A stretch of 64,000 nucleotides of DNA, taken from Beverwykella pulmonaria. Lineage: Eukaryota; Ascomycota; Dothideomycetes; Pleosporales; Melanommataceae. The first letter of the stretch is position 1. Every line of letters begins with the position of its first letter. The notes beneath the pieces are model-generated. The model ran no database searches and was not told the origin of the DNA. It worked only from the letters and a program-made list of their open reading frames with translations. Of this stretch, positions 19,853 to 29,342 are shown piece by piece. Location: NCBI GenBank assembly GCA_001599595.1, contig BCHH01000006.1:2650319-2714318 (forward strand). Direction: 5' to 3'. Made by a program: the position numbers and the translations under genes.

Positions 19853-21096
19853 ATGACATCCGCCTCACCAGAGGACCAAGCAATCCGCATAATATGCACG
19901 AAGCACTTCCACCAAGCTCTATGGCTTCCGGAGACTGCAATCCATTCGAAGCTCAAGGTCACATATTCGACGACGACGAATTTCGACAATGTTAACCTTC
20001 CAGCCATTCTCTTCATCGGTCCAATGTTTGGCACACGATGGAATTCTTTGCACTTTGACAAGCTGGCAAGAGACTGCGGCGTCAGGGTCATATGTGTTGA
20101 TAGGTATGCCGGAGATGGTACACTCTGCTGAGAATGACTCCAGCTGACGATAGACTAGACCGGCCTTCGGAGGCTCGACATCAGTGACCATAGATATTCG
20201 CATGCGTATCTGGCTCGAAACAGTCCCAGCTCTGCTGAAACGACTCGACGTTAAGCATGTCGCCATCGTGACTCACTCGGCTGGAGCTGTGTACACGCTC
20301 AACACGTTGTTCCACCACCGCTCCCTCCTTGATCCGAAGGCACCCTATGTAGCATTCTTGGGTTCGTGCCCAATTGTTGGATTATCTCCCCCCTAGGACG
20401 AAGCTGACAATAGTGATAGCGCCTTGGGTACCAATCGCCCATTCGGGCGCGACTCTTACCACAATCGCTGCCAAGCTTCCGACCAACCTACTTGACTCCT
20501 GGGCTGGTCTCAACACCTTCATCAACAATAAGATTATGCCCAGCGCTTCCTGGTCCGGAGGGATTGTCTCGTCATCAGTAGCCCTACTCTCTTCCTTAGC
20601 TAACACAAATGTCCCCGGGACAGAGACCTCAACTTCCACCACGCCGTTGGAGCAATACGGCTTTGATGAAGACACAGCTAAGCTCATCGCGATGCTTTCG
20701 TCGAAGTACCAATTCGCAGAGAGCAACACAGGCGCTAACGAAGAAGTGAAACTTTGCCTCCGGAAATGCGACGATGCTGACTGGGGAGAGGCGGCGGATT
20801 ACTCGAGTTGCATCCGCAAGATAGCCGCCAATGAAGCAGCGCTTGGTAGTCGTGAACCAAATGCGGCAAAGTTGAGTGTCGAAGCATTCTTCGGTGGCTC
20901 GGATATTATGATCGCCAAGCGTGGACAGAAGTACTTCGAACAATGCTGGCAAAGCGATGGAGTGAAGGGGAAGGTTGACTTTGCTACTTCGACGTTTCCA
21001 GAGACGAACCATGACTCCGTGCTCATTGATCAAAAGAAAGGCGCTCTGAAGATTGTGTTCGAGAGGATTCTCCAGCTGAGCAAAGATAGAGGCTGA
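19853..21096 (+). CDS. Alpha/beta hydrolase
   Basis: Three exons, 19853-20103, 20159-20361 and 20420-21096, with 55- and 58-bp introns, encode 376 residues. The first splice joins VICVDR to PAFGGST, recreating the RPGFGGST-type strand-4 loop. The second joins YVAFL to APWVP. The nucleophile elbow is HSAG in AIVTHSAGAVYTLN. A late Asp (FGGSDIM) and His (PETNHDSVLID) complete a plausible triad. The intron 2 donor is the weak GTTCGT. There is no signal peptide, so the enzyme is probably cytosolic. The substrate is unknown. It shares a 115-bp promoter interval with the divergent frameshifted gene. Confidence 0.85.
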
Positions 21097-22389
21097 TACG
21101 GCGGGCTTTGGGCAACGTGCCTCAGAGATGTCTCTATGCATGGCTGTTGTGACTGTTATACCACGAGTTCGCTCTTTAAGAAGATGCAAAATTACAACTC
21201 CGAATATGAAAGACTATCCCAGAATCCTTCCCAGATATGACATTATTCTCTAGGCAGGAATAATTTGAAAGACAAAGATGCGGTCGGCACTTTCGAAAAC
21301 ACCATGGCTCTCATTTTGGCATGTTCACCAAATTGTTAGAAAGGTTAAGTTCCAAATCTTGCACACTTTTCTCCCACAAACCGCTAGATATATATACCGA
21401 GAGGTGAGACTGGATGGATACAAAGCCCTGGGATTGAACAAGACCAGAGAACGAAAAATGAGCATAGTTAGAGAATAGCATAGCAGGAAATGGATCCGGT
21501 ATCAAAAAGTGCTATCAAGGAGTGTTTTCCATGATTTTCTTGTGAATTCACTTTCACCAGCAACACGGAAAAAATTCCTATCCGAGACAGTCGCACAGCG
21601 CCCAACATCCCCAGAACTTTCGCGAAACATTTTCTAACCTAAAGCCCCGTTGTACGTCCGCCATTGACGCCGCGCTTGTTATTTTTACACCCATCCTGTC
21701 TATGCAACCACGCGCTCGCATTTAAGCTTAATCTTAAGCTTATCTATAAGTGGACTTAGCGCCTCAGCCTCCCCCCTGAAACCTCGTTTCCTCGTGAACA
21801 CACATTTCCTCCGTTCCAATATCATGTATGTAGACAATCTGCGCTCTACATTAAGTTGTGTTGAAGACACCTCTCCGCTATCTTCCGCGTCCAACTCAGG
21901 ATTCGACAAGTGTCCCGCTTGTTTCCGTTTCCCCATCCCGCCATGTGGCACAGCACCGTGCAACCCCAGCATCCCAAATCCTGGCGGCTAGCTGTTCATT
22001 TGAAGGCGGCGAGGCTCGGAAACAATTTATCCAGAGATCGATGTGGCTTGTTTTGTTTTGTTTGGGATTAACCAGGCGCTGAGCCAGTGGATGTTGGATG
22101 GTGTTGCCTTGGGGCGGTTTGCGGCGCAGTGCATTGAAAGGCAAGGTGGTGCATTGGGGAGGGCGAGGTCGATGAGGGTTAAAAGGACGGTCGCGCCTGT
22201 TCTTTTCTTGCATTATTAGAGCTAAGGACAGACCATTGAAACGACCAGCCAATTCACACCAAACCCATCTCTTCAAGCAATTATTTTACAATATTGAATC
22301 GACACAACATCGACCTTGACTTCATTTCCTTGCTTCGTCTATCTGAAGTCACCTACTTAACTGCCTACCCCAACACCCAAACCAGCACG
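21097..22389. other. Intergenic region
   Basis: About 1.3 kb with only frames lacking recognisable domains, such as 21700-21972 and 21896-22276 on the minus strand. A short HindIII-type AAGCTTA palindromic stretch lies near 21722-21742. No RNA gene recognised. Confidence 0.35.
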
Positions 22390-22833
22390 ATGAAGTACCT
22401 CACTACCCTCACAACCTTCCTCTCCCTAACCCTCGTCTCCGCGCGCCCCTGGTCAGGCAACATCGACTCCAACCCCCAACAACAAAACGCCCTCCAATCC
22501 GTCGTAACCCTACGCCTCATCGATGCCCAACCCAACTCCAACAAATACAACTCCCATGTGCAACAACAACCCACCACTGAGTCCAACATCCTCACAGTAA
22601 TCGTCGGCCAAACTCTCTCCCGGGACACGAATCCGCTAGAGCTGCAAGGCATAGAAGTGCTGAATGTGAGTGAGGGCGTGGACCTACAGGGGACGAAGGT
22701 GGATCCGAAGAATGTGAAGTGTGCGATTGCGAAGGGGTTTTCGAGTGAAAATGTAGAGCTTACGCTTGGGAGCGGGCCGGTCATGTTGGACCAAGGAAAG
22801 AAAGCGATCGTTACGAGAGTGGAGTGCTTTTGA
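22390..22833 (+). CDS. Small secreted protein of unknown function
   Basis: A frame of 147 residues is read from the ATG at 22390, chosen because it begins a clear signal peptide (MKYLTTLTTFLSLTLVSA) and follows a CACGATG context; the frame itself is open from 22294. The mature part is Gln/Asn-rich at first (DSNPQQQNALQ) and then beta-rich, with two Cys (CAIAKGF and the C-terminal VECF) that could form one disulfide. No family recognised. Small size, secretion and isolation make it an effector candidate, which is inference only. Confidence 0.7.
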   Translation: MKYLTTLTTFLSLTLVSARPWSGNIDSNPQQQNALQSVVTLRLIDAQPNSNKYNSHVQQQPTTESNILTVIVGQTLSRDTNPLELQGIEVLNVSEGVDLQGTKVDPKNVKCAIAKGFSSENVELTLGSGPVMLDQGKKAIVTRVECF

Positions 22834-23198
22834 GACGTCGAAATAGGAGGAATACTATGGGGTGGTAATGGTCTCTGAGGGCTTAGATGGAGATGTGAAG
22901 TTTGTTTTCAGTATTTGTTCGCATTGCGTTGGGGGAGGAAGGATCCTTGTTTCTTGCATGGGGTTGTGTTGGTGGTCTGCCATGGTTTTTCGCATCACAT
23001 TGGCGTTCAATTGTGCTCATCGTCTGTTTTTAATACCCATAGAATAGCAATCGTTAGCGTTAGCGTTGGTTCGTAATGGTTCCTTAGATGGACTGTAGTC
23101 ATTAACTGGTTCTCGTTAAAGACTTGGCATCTTGTAGCAAGTGAGGTAGGTGTTAGGTCCAAGCATGAGAAATGCGATCTAGTAAATTAGCAACTTCA
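22834..23198. other. Intergenic region, convergent 3' ends
   Basis: About 365 bp between convergent genes. No feature recognised. Confidence 0.35.
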
Positions 23199-24101
23199 TC
23201 ATGCCTTGTAACCTGCCATGATCCTCTCAACCATAGAAATGCCCAGCTGCTCATCCGCATTGGGTACGCTTGGGCTTGGTTTGGGCTGTTCTTTAGCAAA
23301 ACCGGCGCCCTTCATAATTTGCTCCATCATATGGATGCCTTTCAGCTCCTGCAGCGAGGGGATTGTGGCCAGCAGTTCTGGATCCAGCGCGTCAAATTGA
23401 ATCCCAGAACCTGATCTTTCGGCTCCATTGACTCTGATAGCCTTCTCCGGTGTCGCGATGAAGTCCGGTGGTATATGCCACAGTCCATCAGACTCCATCG
23501 CTTCTGGCATATCCTCTTCTCCGCCTATCACTTGGCAGCCATGAGCAAGGACGATTACTGCTGTGTTCTTGTCTAAGACGTTCCTGTCCAACAACATTGC
23601 CCATTGCATCTCAAAGTGTTGTGGACTCCTCTTCAATACGACTCCCTGTCTGTTGACAGCTAGAACGCCGGTGACACACAGATCAACCTTTTCCTCCATC
23701 TGTGCCAGACTGACGTGTTGCCCAATGCCCGGCCTCTCCATCCCATCCAGCCAGCTCGCCATTTCGTGCTTGTCCTTGCTTATCCTGTTCGGATCTAGAA
23801 GCACGAAACCTCTGCGCAGTTTGTGTGTCGCTACCAGCACCTTCTTTCCGTCATTAAGAGCCCGATGCCGTAGCTGCTCGAGGCTGTTGTCGGATGTAAC
23901 GAGGATGGTCGTGGCTGACTGGTAACACAGCAATGCGGCTATGCGATCAATGGCAGAAGAAGAGCCGCGAAAGTCAGGAACAAAGGACGAGAAGTCATAG
24001 TCGAAGCGGGAGTCGGGGATGGCATGTTGGAGGAGGTTCGAGTGGATGCGGGCCCAAATGACTTCTCTTTCGGGCGATGGGTCGGCCGCCATTGGGGGCA
24101 C
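23199..24101 (-). CDS. 5-formyltetrahydrofolate cyclo-ligase-like protein (MTHFSD-type)
   Basis: This single-exon frame of 300 residues shows a MTHFS-like core: IWARIHSNLLQHAIPDSRF at the N-terminus, ILVTSDNSLEQLR, KLRRGFVLLDP and GMERPGIGQHVSL. True cyclo-ligases carry a glycine-rich loop of the form GYGKGYYDR. The corresponding region here reads RQGVVLKRSPQHFE and lacks it, as in MTHFSD-like relatives. It may therefore not catalyse the ATP-dependent conversion of 5-formyl-THF. The C-terminal 70 residues contain two similar helices, HMMEQIMKGAGFA and SMVERIMAGYKA. No targeting signal is evident. Confidence 0.75.
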   Translation of the reverse strand: MPPMAADPSPEREVIWARIHSNLLQHAIPDSRFDYDFSSFVPDFRGSSSAIDRIAALLCYQSATTILVTSDNSLEQLRHRALNDGKKVLVATHKLRRGFVLLDPNRISKDKHEMASWLDGMERPGIGQHVSLAQMEEKVDLCVTGVLAVNRQGVVLKRSPQHFEMQWAMLLDRNVLDKNTAVIVLAHGCQVIGGEEDMPEAMESDGLWHIPPDFIATPEKAIRVNGAERSGSGIQFDALDPELLATIPSLQELKGIHMMEQIMKGAGFAKEQPKPSPSVPNADEQLGISMVERIMAGYKA

Positions 24102-24785
24102 AGTCCTGGCGGTCGAGGAAGACAGAGAGAGTATCAGAGTCGAAATAGGTGAGACCCTATGTCATGTAGAGCTGAAGCATGGTGATGGTGTTGAGTTCTC
24201 GTGTCGAAGGCAGGGCGCGGGAGCGAAACGAATGCTGCTTACTAACACTTGGGCCTTCAGACTTCACACAACCTCAACCATCGGCTGCATCTCAACCTTC
24301 ACATAATGTGGTTCACCACCGAACCGATCACTCCGAAACACTCCAAAATTTCAACCTTTTAAAGTTAAAAATCTCAACAACCATAACGTTATAATAAAAG
24401 ATTATAAAACTTTATTTATGAAGAAGGTTTTAGAGCTCTAACATAAGTAATTATTTAGATTTGGAAAGGTGGGGGCAAAAATTAAGGTAAATATCAATAT
24501 CCAGCTCTAAAAAGTTGAAATTTTAGTTTGGAGTGATTGGTTTCTAATGCTTTGCTTTCTCGCGATGCCCTTCTGGACCAAAGATCGTCGCCATTCGGGT
24601 TCCCCATGTCATCATCGGCTCGGGACATCGGCCGCGAAGACCAATAACCGATCATCACTATTTGCATGACTCCTCGCAGTTCCCGTGACATTTTCGTGCG
24701 TCTGACAGCATCTTCACTATTTTAGATCGACCTTCCCATCTTCTCCAATGTTTTCTTTGCACCTCAAGCAATACTCATCACAACC
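24102..24785. other. Intergenic divergent promoter region with AT-rich core
   Basis: About 680 bp; 24340-24540 is very AT-rich. It separates the divergent folate-like and transporter genes. No element recognised. Confidence 0.4.
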
Positions 24786-26111
24786 ATGGGCGACCTCGAA
24801 GTGAACCATCCGCCACGGACACCGTCGGAGACATCCACATGTCGAAGTGTGGAAGATGCCATTCGTCAGAATGAATCACTCCCCGTGGCCAGCAGCACCT
24901 CCATCAAGGAGACCACAGCGGAGGATATCTTGGAGATCAGTTCCATTCCACCAGAAGTGCAGTCCGCGGAGCAACAGGAAGACACTATAGCCACAACGGA
25001 AAAAGGATCACCCATGGTTCAAAAGACTCTCGGCGCTCTGAAATGGTTTGTCCAAGACCAATGGTTCCTCATCGCCATGGGCTTTGTTATCCTCGTCTCT
25101 TCCCAGGTGCAAGTTCCTGGAGCTCAGCAACACACCAAGCGGATCGTCGTAACGTACCTAGCTGTGTCGGTCATCTTCTTCATTAACGGCTGCACTCTTC
25201 CCACGCGCATCTTGCTCGATAACTATAAGAGATGGAAGCTCCACGCCTTTGTCCAGCTCCAATGTTATCTCGTTACCTCTGTAGCTACCTTCGCTATCGT
25301 CTCCCTGTGCGCGACAAACCCCAACTTCATGGATCCATGGCTTCTCATCGGCCTCCTCTTCGTTGGTGCAGCCCCAACAACCATGTCCTCCAATGTGGTC
25401 ATGACACGCCAGGCTCATGGCAACACCGCCCTCACCGTGGTGCAGTCTATCATCGGCCAATTCCTGTGTCCTTTTCTCACGCCAATCCTACTCCAGATGT
25501 ACTTGGCTAGCGGGGCATGGTATACGAAAGTTCTCATGACGGGGGATAATTACGGAGAGATATATCGGCGTGTGTTTAAGCAACTGGGGTTATCACTTTT
25601 CCTTCCCATGTTTGTTGGCCAGGTTGTTCAAAACTTGTTCCCGAAGCCCACCAAGAAAGTCTTTGTCGAATGGAAACTGATGAAGTTGTCTTCCATCTCC
25701 CTCTTGACATTGGTCTGGCAGACCTTTGACTTAGCCTTTCACTCGGGTGCTTTCGCCACAGTCAAGCCGTCGAATATCGCTTTTCTCGTCTTCATTTCCA
25801 TTGCCCTCTACTGCATCTGGCTCGGGCTATGCTTCGTAACATCTACCATTTGGCTACCGAAAAAGGACGTCATTGCATGTTGCTATTGCTGTCCAGCAAA
25901 GGCACTTGCTATGGTCGTACCCCTAAGTTCGGTCATGTATCTGAACGTCACTCCCATCAACCAATCGAAGTTACAAATTCCGGTCATCTTATATCAGGCT
26001 TTTCAAATCGCCATCGGCGGCATTTGTACCATCATCTTCCGGAAGTGGATTAGGTCAGAAGAAGAACAGGAAAAGCACGAGAAAACTGCAGAAGCCGGCC
26101 AGGCAAGATAG
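24786..26111 (+). CDS. SLC10/SBF-like transporter (RCH1 family)
   Basis: This single-exon frame encodes 441 residues. An acidic disordered N-terminus of about 75 residues precedes roughly ten hydrophobic helices. Family signatures include FFINGCTLPT, LLIGLLFVGAAPTTMSSNVVM and the central ALTVVQSIIGQFLCPFLTP, typical of the SBF-like CPA transporter family that includes yeast YMR034C and Candida RCH1. RCH1 proteins are plasma-membrane regulators of calcium homeostasis, so this may have the same job. CCYCCPAKALAMVVPLSSVM is the conserved C-terminal transport motif. The tail is charged and cytosolic. Confidence 0.88.
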   Translation: MGDLEVNHPPRTPSETSTCRSVEDAIRQNESLPVASSTSIKETTAEDILEISSIPPEVQSAEQQEDTIATTEKGSPMVQKTLGALKWFVQDQWFLIAMGFVILVSSQVQVPGAQQHTKRIVVTYLAVSVIFFINGCTLPTRILLDNYKRWKLHAFVQLQCYLVTSVATFAIVSLCATNPNFMDPWLLIGLLFVGAAPTTMSSNVVMTRQAHGNTALTVVQSIIGQFLCPFLTPILLQMYLASGAWYTKVLMTGDNYGEIYRRVFKQLGLSLFLPMFVGQVVQNLFPKPTKKVFVEWKLMKLSSISLLTLVWQTFDLAFHSGAFATVKPSNIAFLVFISIALYCIWLGLCFVTSTIWLPKKDVIACCYCCPAKALAMVVPLSSVMYLNVTPINQSKLQIPVILYQAFQIAIGGICTIIFRKWIRSEEEQEKHEKTAEAGQAR

Positions 26112-26446
26112 AATGAGAGATTTTGGGTTGGCACCAAAGGATTCATTCTAACAACACGTATCTTCCGACGGTCCAGGTTATAGGTTGATGTATACCAAAT
26201 TCAGAGCTTTCACTCGACTTCATGTAATACAATATAATCTCCGCTCTGGCGACTTTACTTCTTTCTAAATGCGAACAGACCAAATCGATTCAGCCAAAAC
26301 TCCAAAATGTCGCCGCCAATTTAATGTACAACCCTTGCCGACAAGTGAATAGTGGCCTCGAACTTTCTCTTGAATTTCCCTTTGCTTTGTTACGTGCAAC
26401 AGCACCCATTTGGCACCTACCCGCTTGTTAGCCCATCGTTACGGCA
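26112..26446. other. Intergenic region, convergent 3' ends
   Basis: About 335 bp between convergent genes. Nothing recognised. Confidence 0.35.
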
Positions 26447-26698
26447 TCATATGAAGAGCGCTTCACTAACGCAAGTGCATATTGTCGAGAATCCTTTGCA
26501 GGGGCATTCAACACATGGTGTCTGGATTTCGTCGCTGTCGCCGTCGATTATGGTTCTTGTTGAGCGGTTCAAGCTAACCTTTATTCACTATCAGTAACGA
26601 GAAAGGCCCACCATATCGATACATGCGACACGTACCGCCGCTGGCGATGCAAGCGCGAGAGATGCCGCAATCAACACGACGAGTGCTGAAAACTTCAT
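26447..26698 (-). CDS. Very small Cys-rich secreted protein (two exons)
   Basis: Exon 1 (26698-26636) encodes a strong signal peptide, MKFSALVVLIAASLALASPA. A 57-bp intron (GTACGT donor, CTGAT branch-like site, AAAG acceptor) joins it in phase to exon 2 (26578-26447), which encodes 43 residues and a stop. The mature peptide contains PCVECPCKGFSTICTC: five Cys within 15 residues. Total length is 64 residues. Neither exon shows as a gene by ORF length, so it is easily missed. A TATATATA sequence at 26848-26855 fits its promoter. An in-frame ATG at 26797 would bury the signal peptide, so I chose 26698. An effector, antimicrobial or metal-binding peptide are the options. No family recognised. Confidence 0.6.
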
Positions 26699-26847
26699 CT
26701 CGTTCCGATTTCCGAGACGGATCCTTGGACGCTTCGGTGTGCCCGTTGCGGTTGATCGATACGTATCGTGAGGAAATTTTCGATTCCGGATGAACAAGAC
26801 CGAAGAGCGGCTGTCGTTTCTTAAGAAACATTCTTGTCTATCAATCT

Positions 26848-26855
26848 ATATATAT
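26848..26855 (-). promoter_or_regulatory. TATA-like box upstream of the Cys-rich secreted protein
   Basis: Eight alternating T/A bases about 150 bp before the ATG, in an otherwise mixed sequence. Position suits a minus-strand promoter but is not proof. Confidence 0.35.
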
Positions 26856-29342
26856 CCCCTGCTCCACTCTCCTCCTATCCTTCCGCCCATTTGCATCCTT
26901 GCAAATTACCTACAACCAAGGTCCGGTTCCCCGCCCTCGTGGCATATCAATCTCAACGGTGGCAGGTAATCTAGGCGGTATTTGCGCTACGTTCCGGATC
27001 CCCAAAATCCTGGACGTGGCAAGGGTTTCTTACGCCCCGGGTAAATGGTCGCAGATTGATCTGTCTCGCTTGTTTCTCTTTGATAGTATGGGGTAAAGCA
27101 AAAATCATGCTGCTTAACCTGTTTGGCACTGTGGCCAAATGTTCACTTCGTGTTTGATACGAATGTTGCGAGGGAAGCGGAAGTGGAGGTATCTGCGGTG
27201 CTTTGGCAGTAAAATTTTCAGTTTTAAAGCATGAGAAGAGCAAGGGTGCAAGGGTATATTCTGCTCTTAACTTGCCTATCGCGGCTTACAACACCAAATA
27301 TACAAATATTATGGCGACTTCCTTCCACGTCCGGATGTTTGCCAAGTTTGGGATTCAATAGTCGCACGTCCTATCTTCAAACGCTCTAATCACTGCTTTC
27401 CCGCTATCACGACCCTCAACCCGGGCAACAAAGTCTTGGACCAAAGCTCCACTGCACTACCGGTGCTCGCTTGACCCGCAGACCCTTCACAGCATCGATA
27501 GTGCTGTCATATCAATCCGTTAGTAGCCAGTACCGTATCCAGGCCCAGGCCATGTCTTTTCAATCTACGACCGCAAAGCTTAACATCTCGGCTAGGATGT
27601 CTGCTCCTGCTTTTGGTCGGCTACTGCTACCGATCATGGCGCATTATACACTCCAAGTGCCGTATCTGGATACTCTGTCCAAAAGAAGCTGGAGCGTCCT
27701 CAGAATGTCGGGTACGGTATATGAACGGCGACCTGGCTGAATGGAACCAAGACCCAGGCCTTGAATCCACTTGCTGGAGCTACGACATTCAACGCACCTA
27801 CGTTTGTGGAATACCTGACCCAACCTTAGCCTTATATGCTGCATGCAGGTGGCGCATCGCTACACAATCTAGCATGTATGCCGACTGATGATTTACGTCA
27901 ACATCACAAAGTACGGGGGACACATGACACAAGCTACTATCTCGTATTGGGAGGTGTACAGTGTACGGATCTTTCTCCATGGAAATACTCTCACTGTTCA
28001 CTCACTGATTTCTCGAAAATAAGCACATCGAGGACTTAGTTACAGTCGCACACGCAAGTTTCTTCATATCTAGGTAGTGCTTGCATGTGTTCTCATATCC
28101 TGCAGCTCATCGCATCCGCGCCGTGGCAGAGCTACTTGCTCTTGCCTCTTGCAATGGCTTGCACGGCAGTGTTAACAATGAGTCGTGTGATCCATCAACT
28201 AACCTGTACCACAAATACAGAATGAAGAGGGGGCCAGAAGGATTCCATCACCCGACAACATTTCTTGAGGCCTGTGAATCCTTTCTCGTACCCGGGCCCA
28301 AGGAAGACTACCCCTAAAATTTTTTTTATTAGCCAGTGTGCACCACGCAGCTTACCGTATTATCAGACAGCCCGTATTGGCGGCATAATGTTGATTATTA
28401 GTAAAGTTTACATGCCAGAGACTTAGCATGAGCGCAAGGAATCCAATAAAGCCCTCCTACCCTGGGAGACTGCGACGGCGACGGCGACTAGCCAACCTAG
28501 AAACGACAGTCCAAGTCTGGAGGGGTGGCAGTAACAAGTGGCATTCATATCCTTGTGAATGCTTCTTCCATTGGCATCAGACAATTTCCGAATCAATTTC
28601 CGAACTACTGCGATAAGTGTAGGGCTTCCTTGCACTGATCAACACTCACTCACTGCCGCTCCCTCACCGCATGGGAAGAGTACTGTAAAACGTTCGTATA
28701 ATGTTACATGAGATCGATACGTAGGAAGTACAACTAGACCCCTCTTCGCAACTTTGCTGCAAAACTTATTCATATGCCACCCCCAAATCCATAACTCCAT
28801 AATTAGCCAAGAAACAAACATAACCAGATCTTGTCCTCGGCCGTACAACGTGCAATGAAATCATCACACTATGCTGAAAAAGCACAATCCTACTAAAGAA
28901 GGCACATCTCCCTCGTAACTGCATGTACATACAAAGCAAGGTACTCCAGTAGGATGTATACCGCGCCCGCACCTTGAGATTCATATCGCATCAGTCATAA
29001 TGTAAGCAAGTATACATATACGGCAAAAGAGCGTATGTGTCTTCCATCCATCCAATCTTCAACTACAAAAACACACATAAGCGACAAATATGTGCATGCA
29101 TGCATGACCTCGCTTTCACATTCAAATCATTTGAAATCAAGTCAGATTAACTATTTTGATGCTCCCATTCCAGGAACTTCCCCCATGGAGCATGTGTGTC
29201 CCCATACCATCCCGTTCCATGTCATCCATGACCCGAGAGGGATAAATAGCAATGCCAATCTTACACTCGACTCCGAGAAGAAAAGGAAAAGAAAGAAAGG
29301 GAGAAAGCGAGGGATGGAAAGCTTCCATCTGCATGCCGGCCT
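26856..29342. other. Gene-poor region downstream of SPT16
   Basis: About 2.5 kb. Around 27600-27890 two plus-strand frames have protein-like composition (for example NGTKTQALNPLAGATTF in one and AEWNQDPGLESTCW in the other), interrupted by stops, so a decayed gene is possible but not assignable. Other frames are random. The stretch near 29000-29342 is probably SPT16 3' UTR. Confidence 0.35.
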
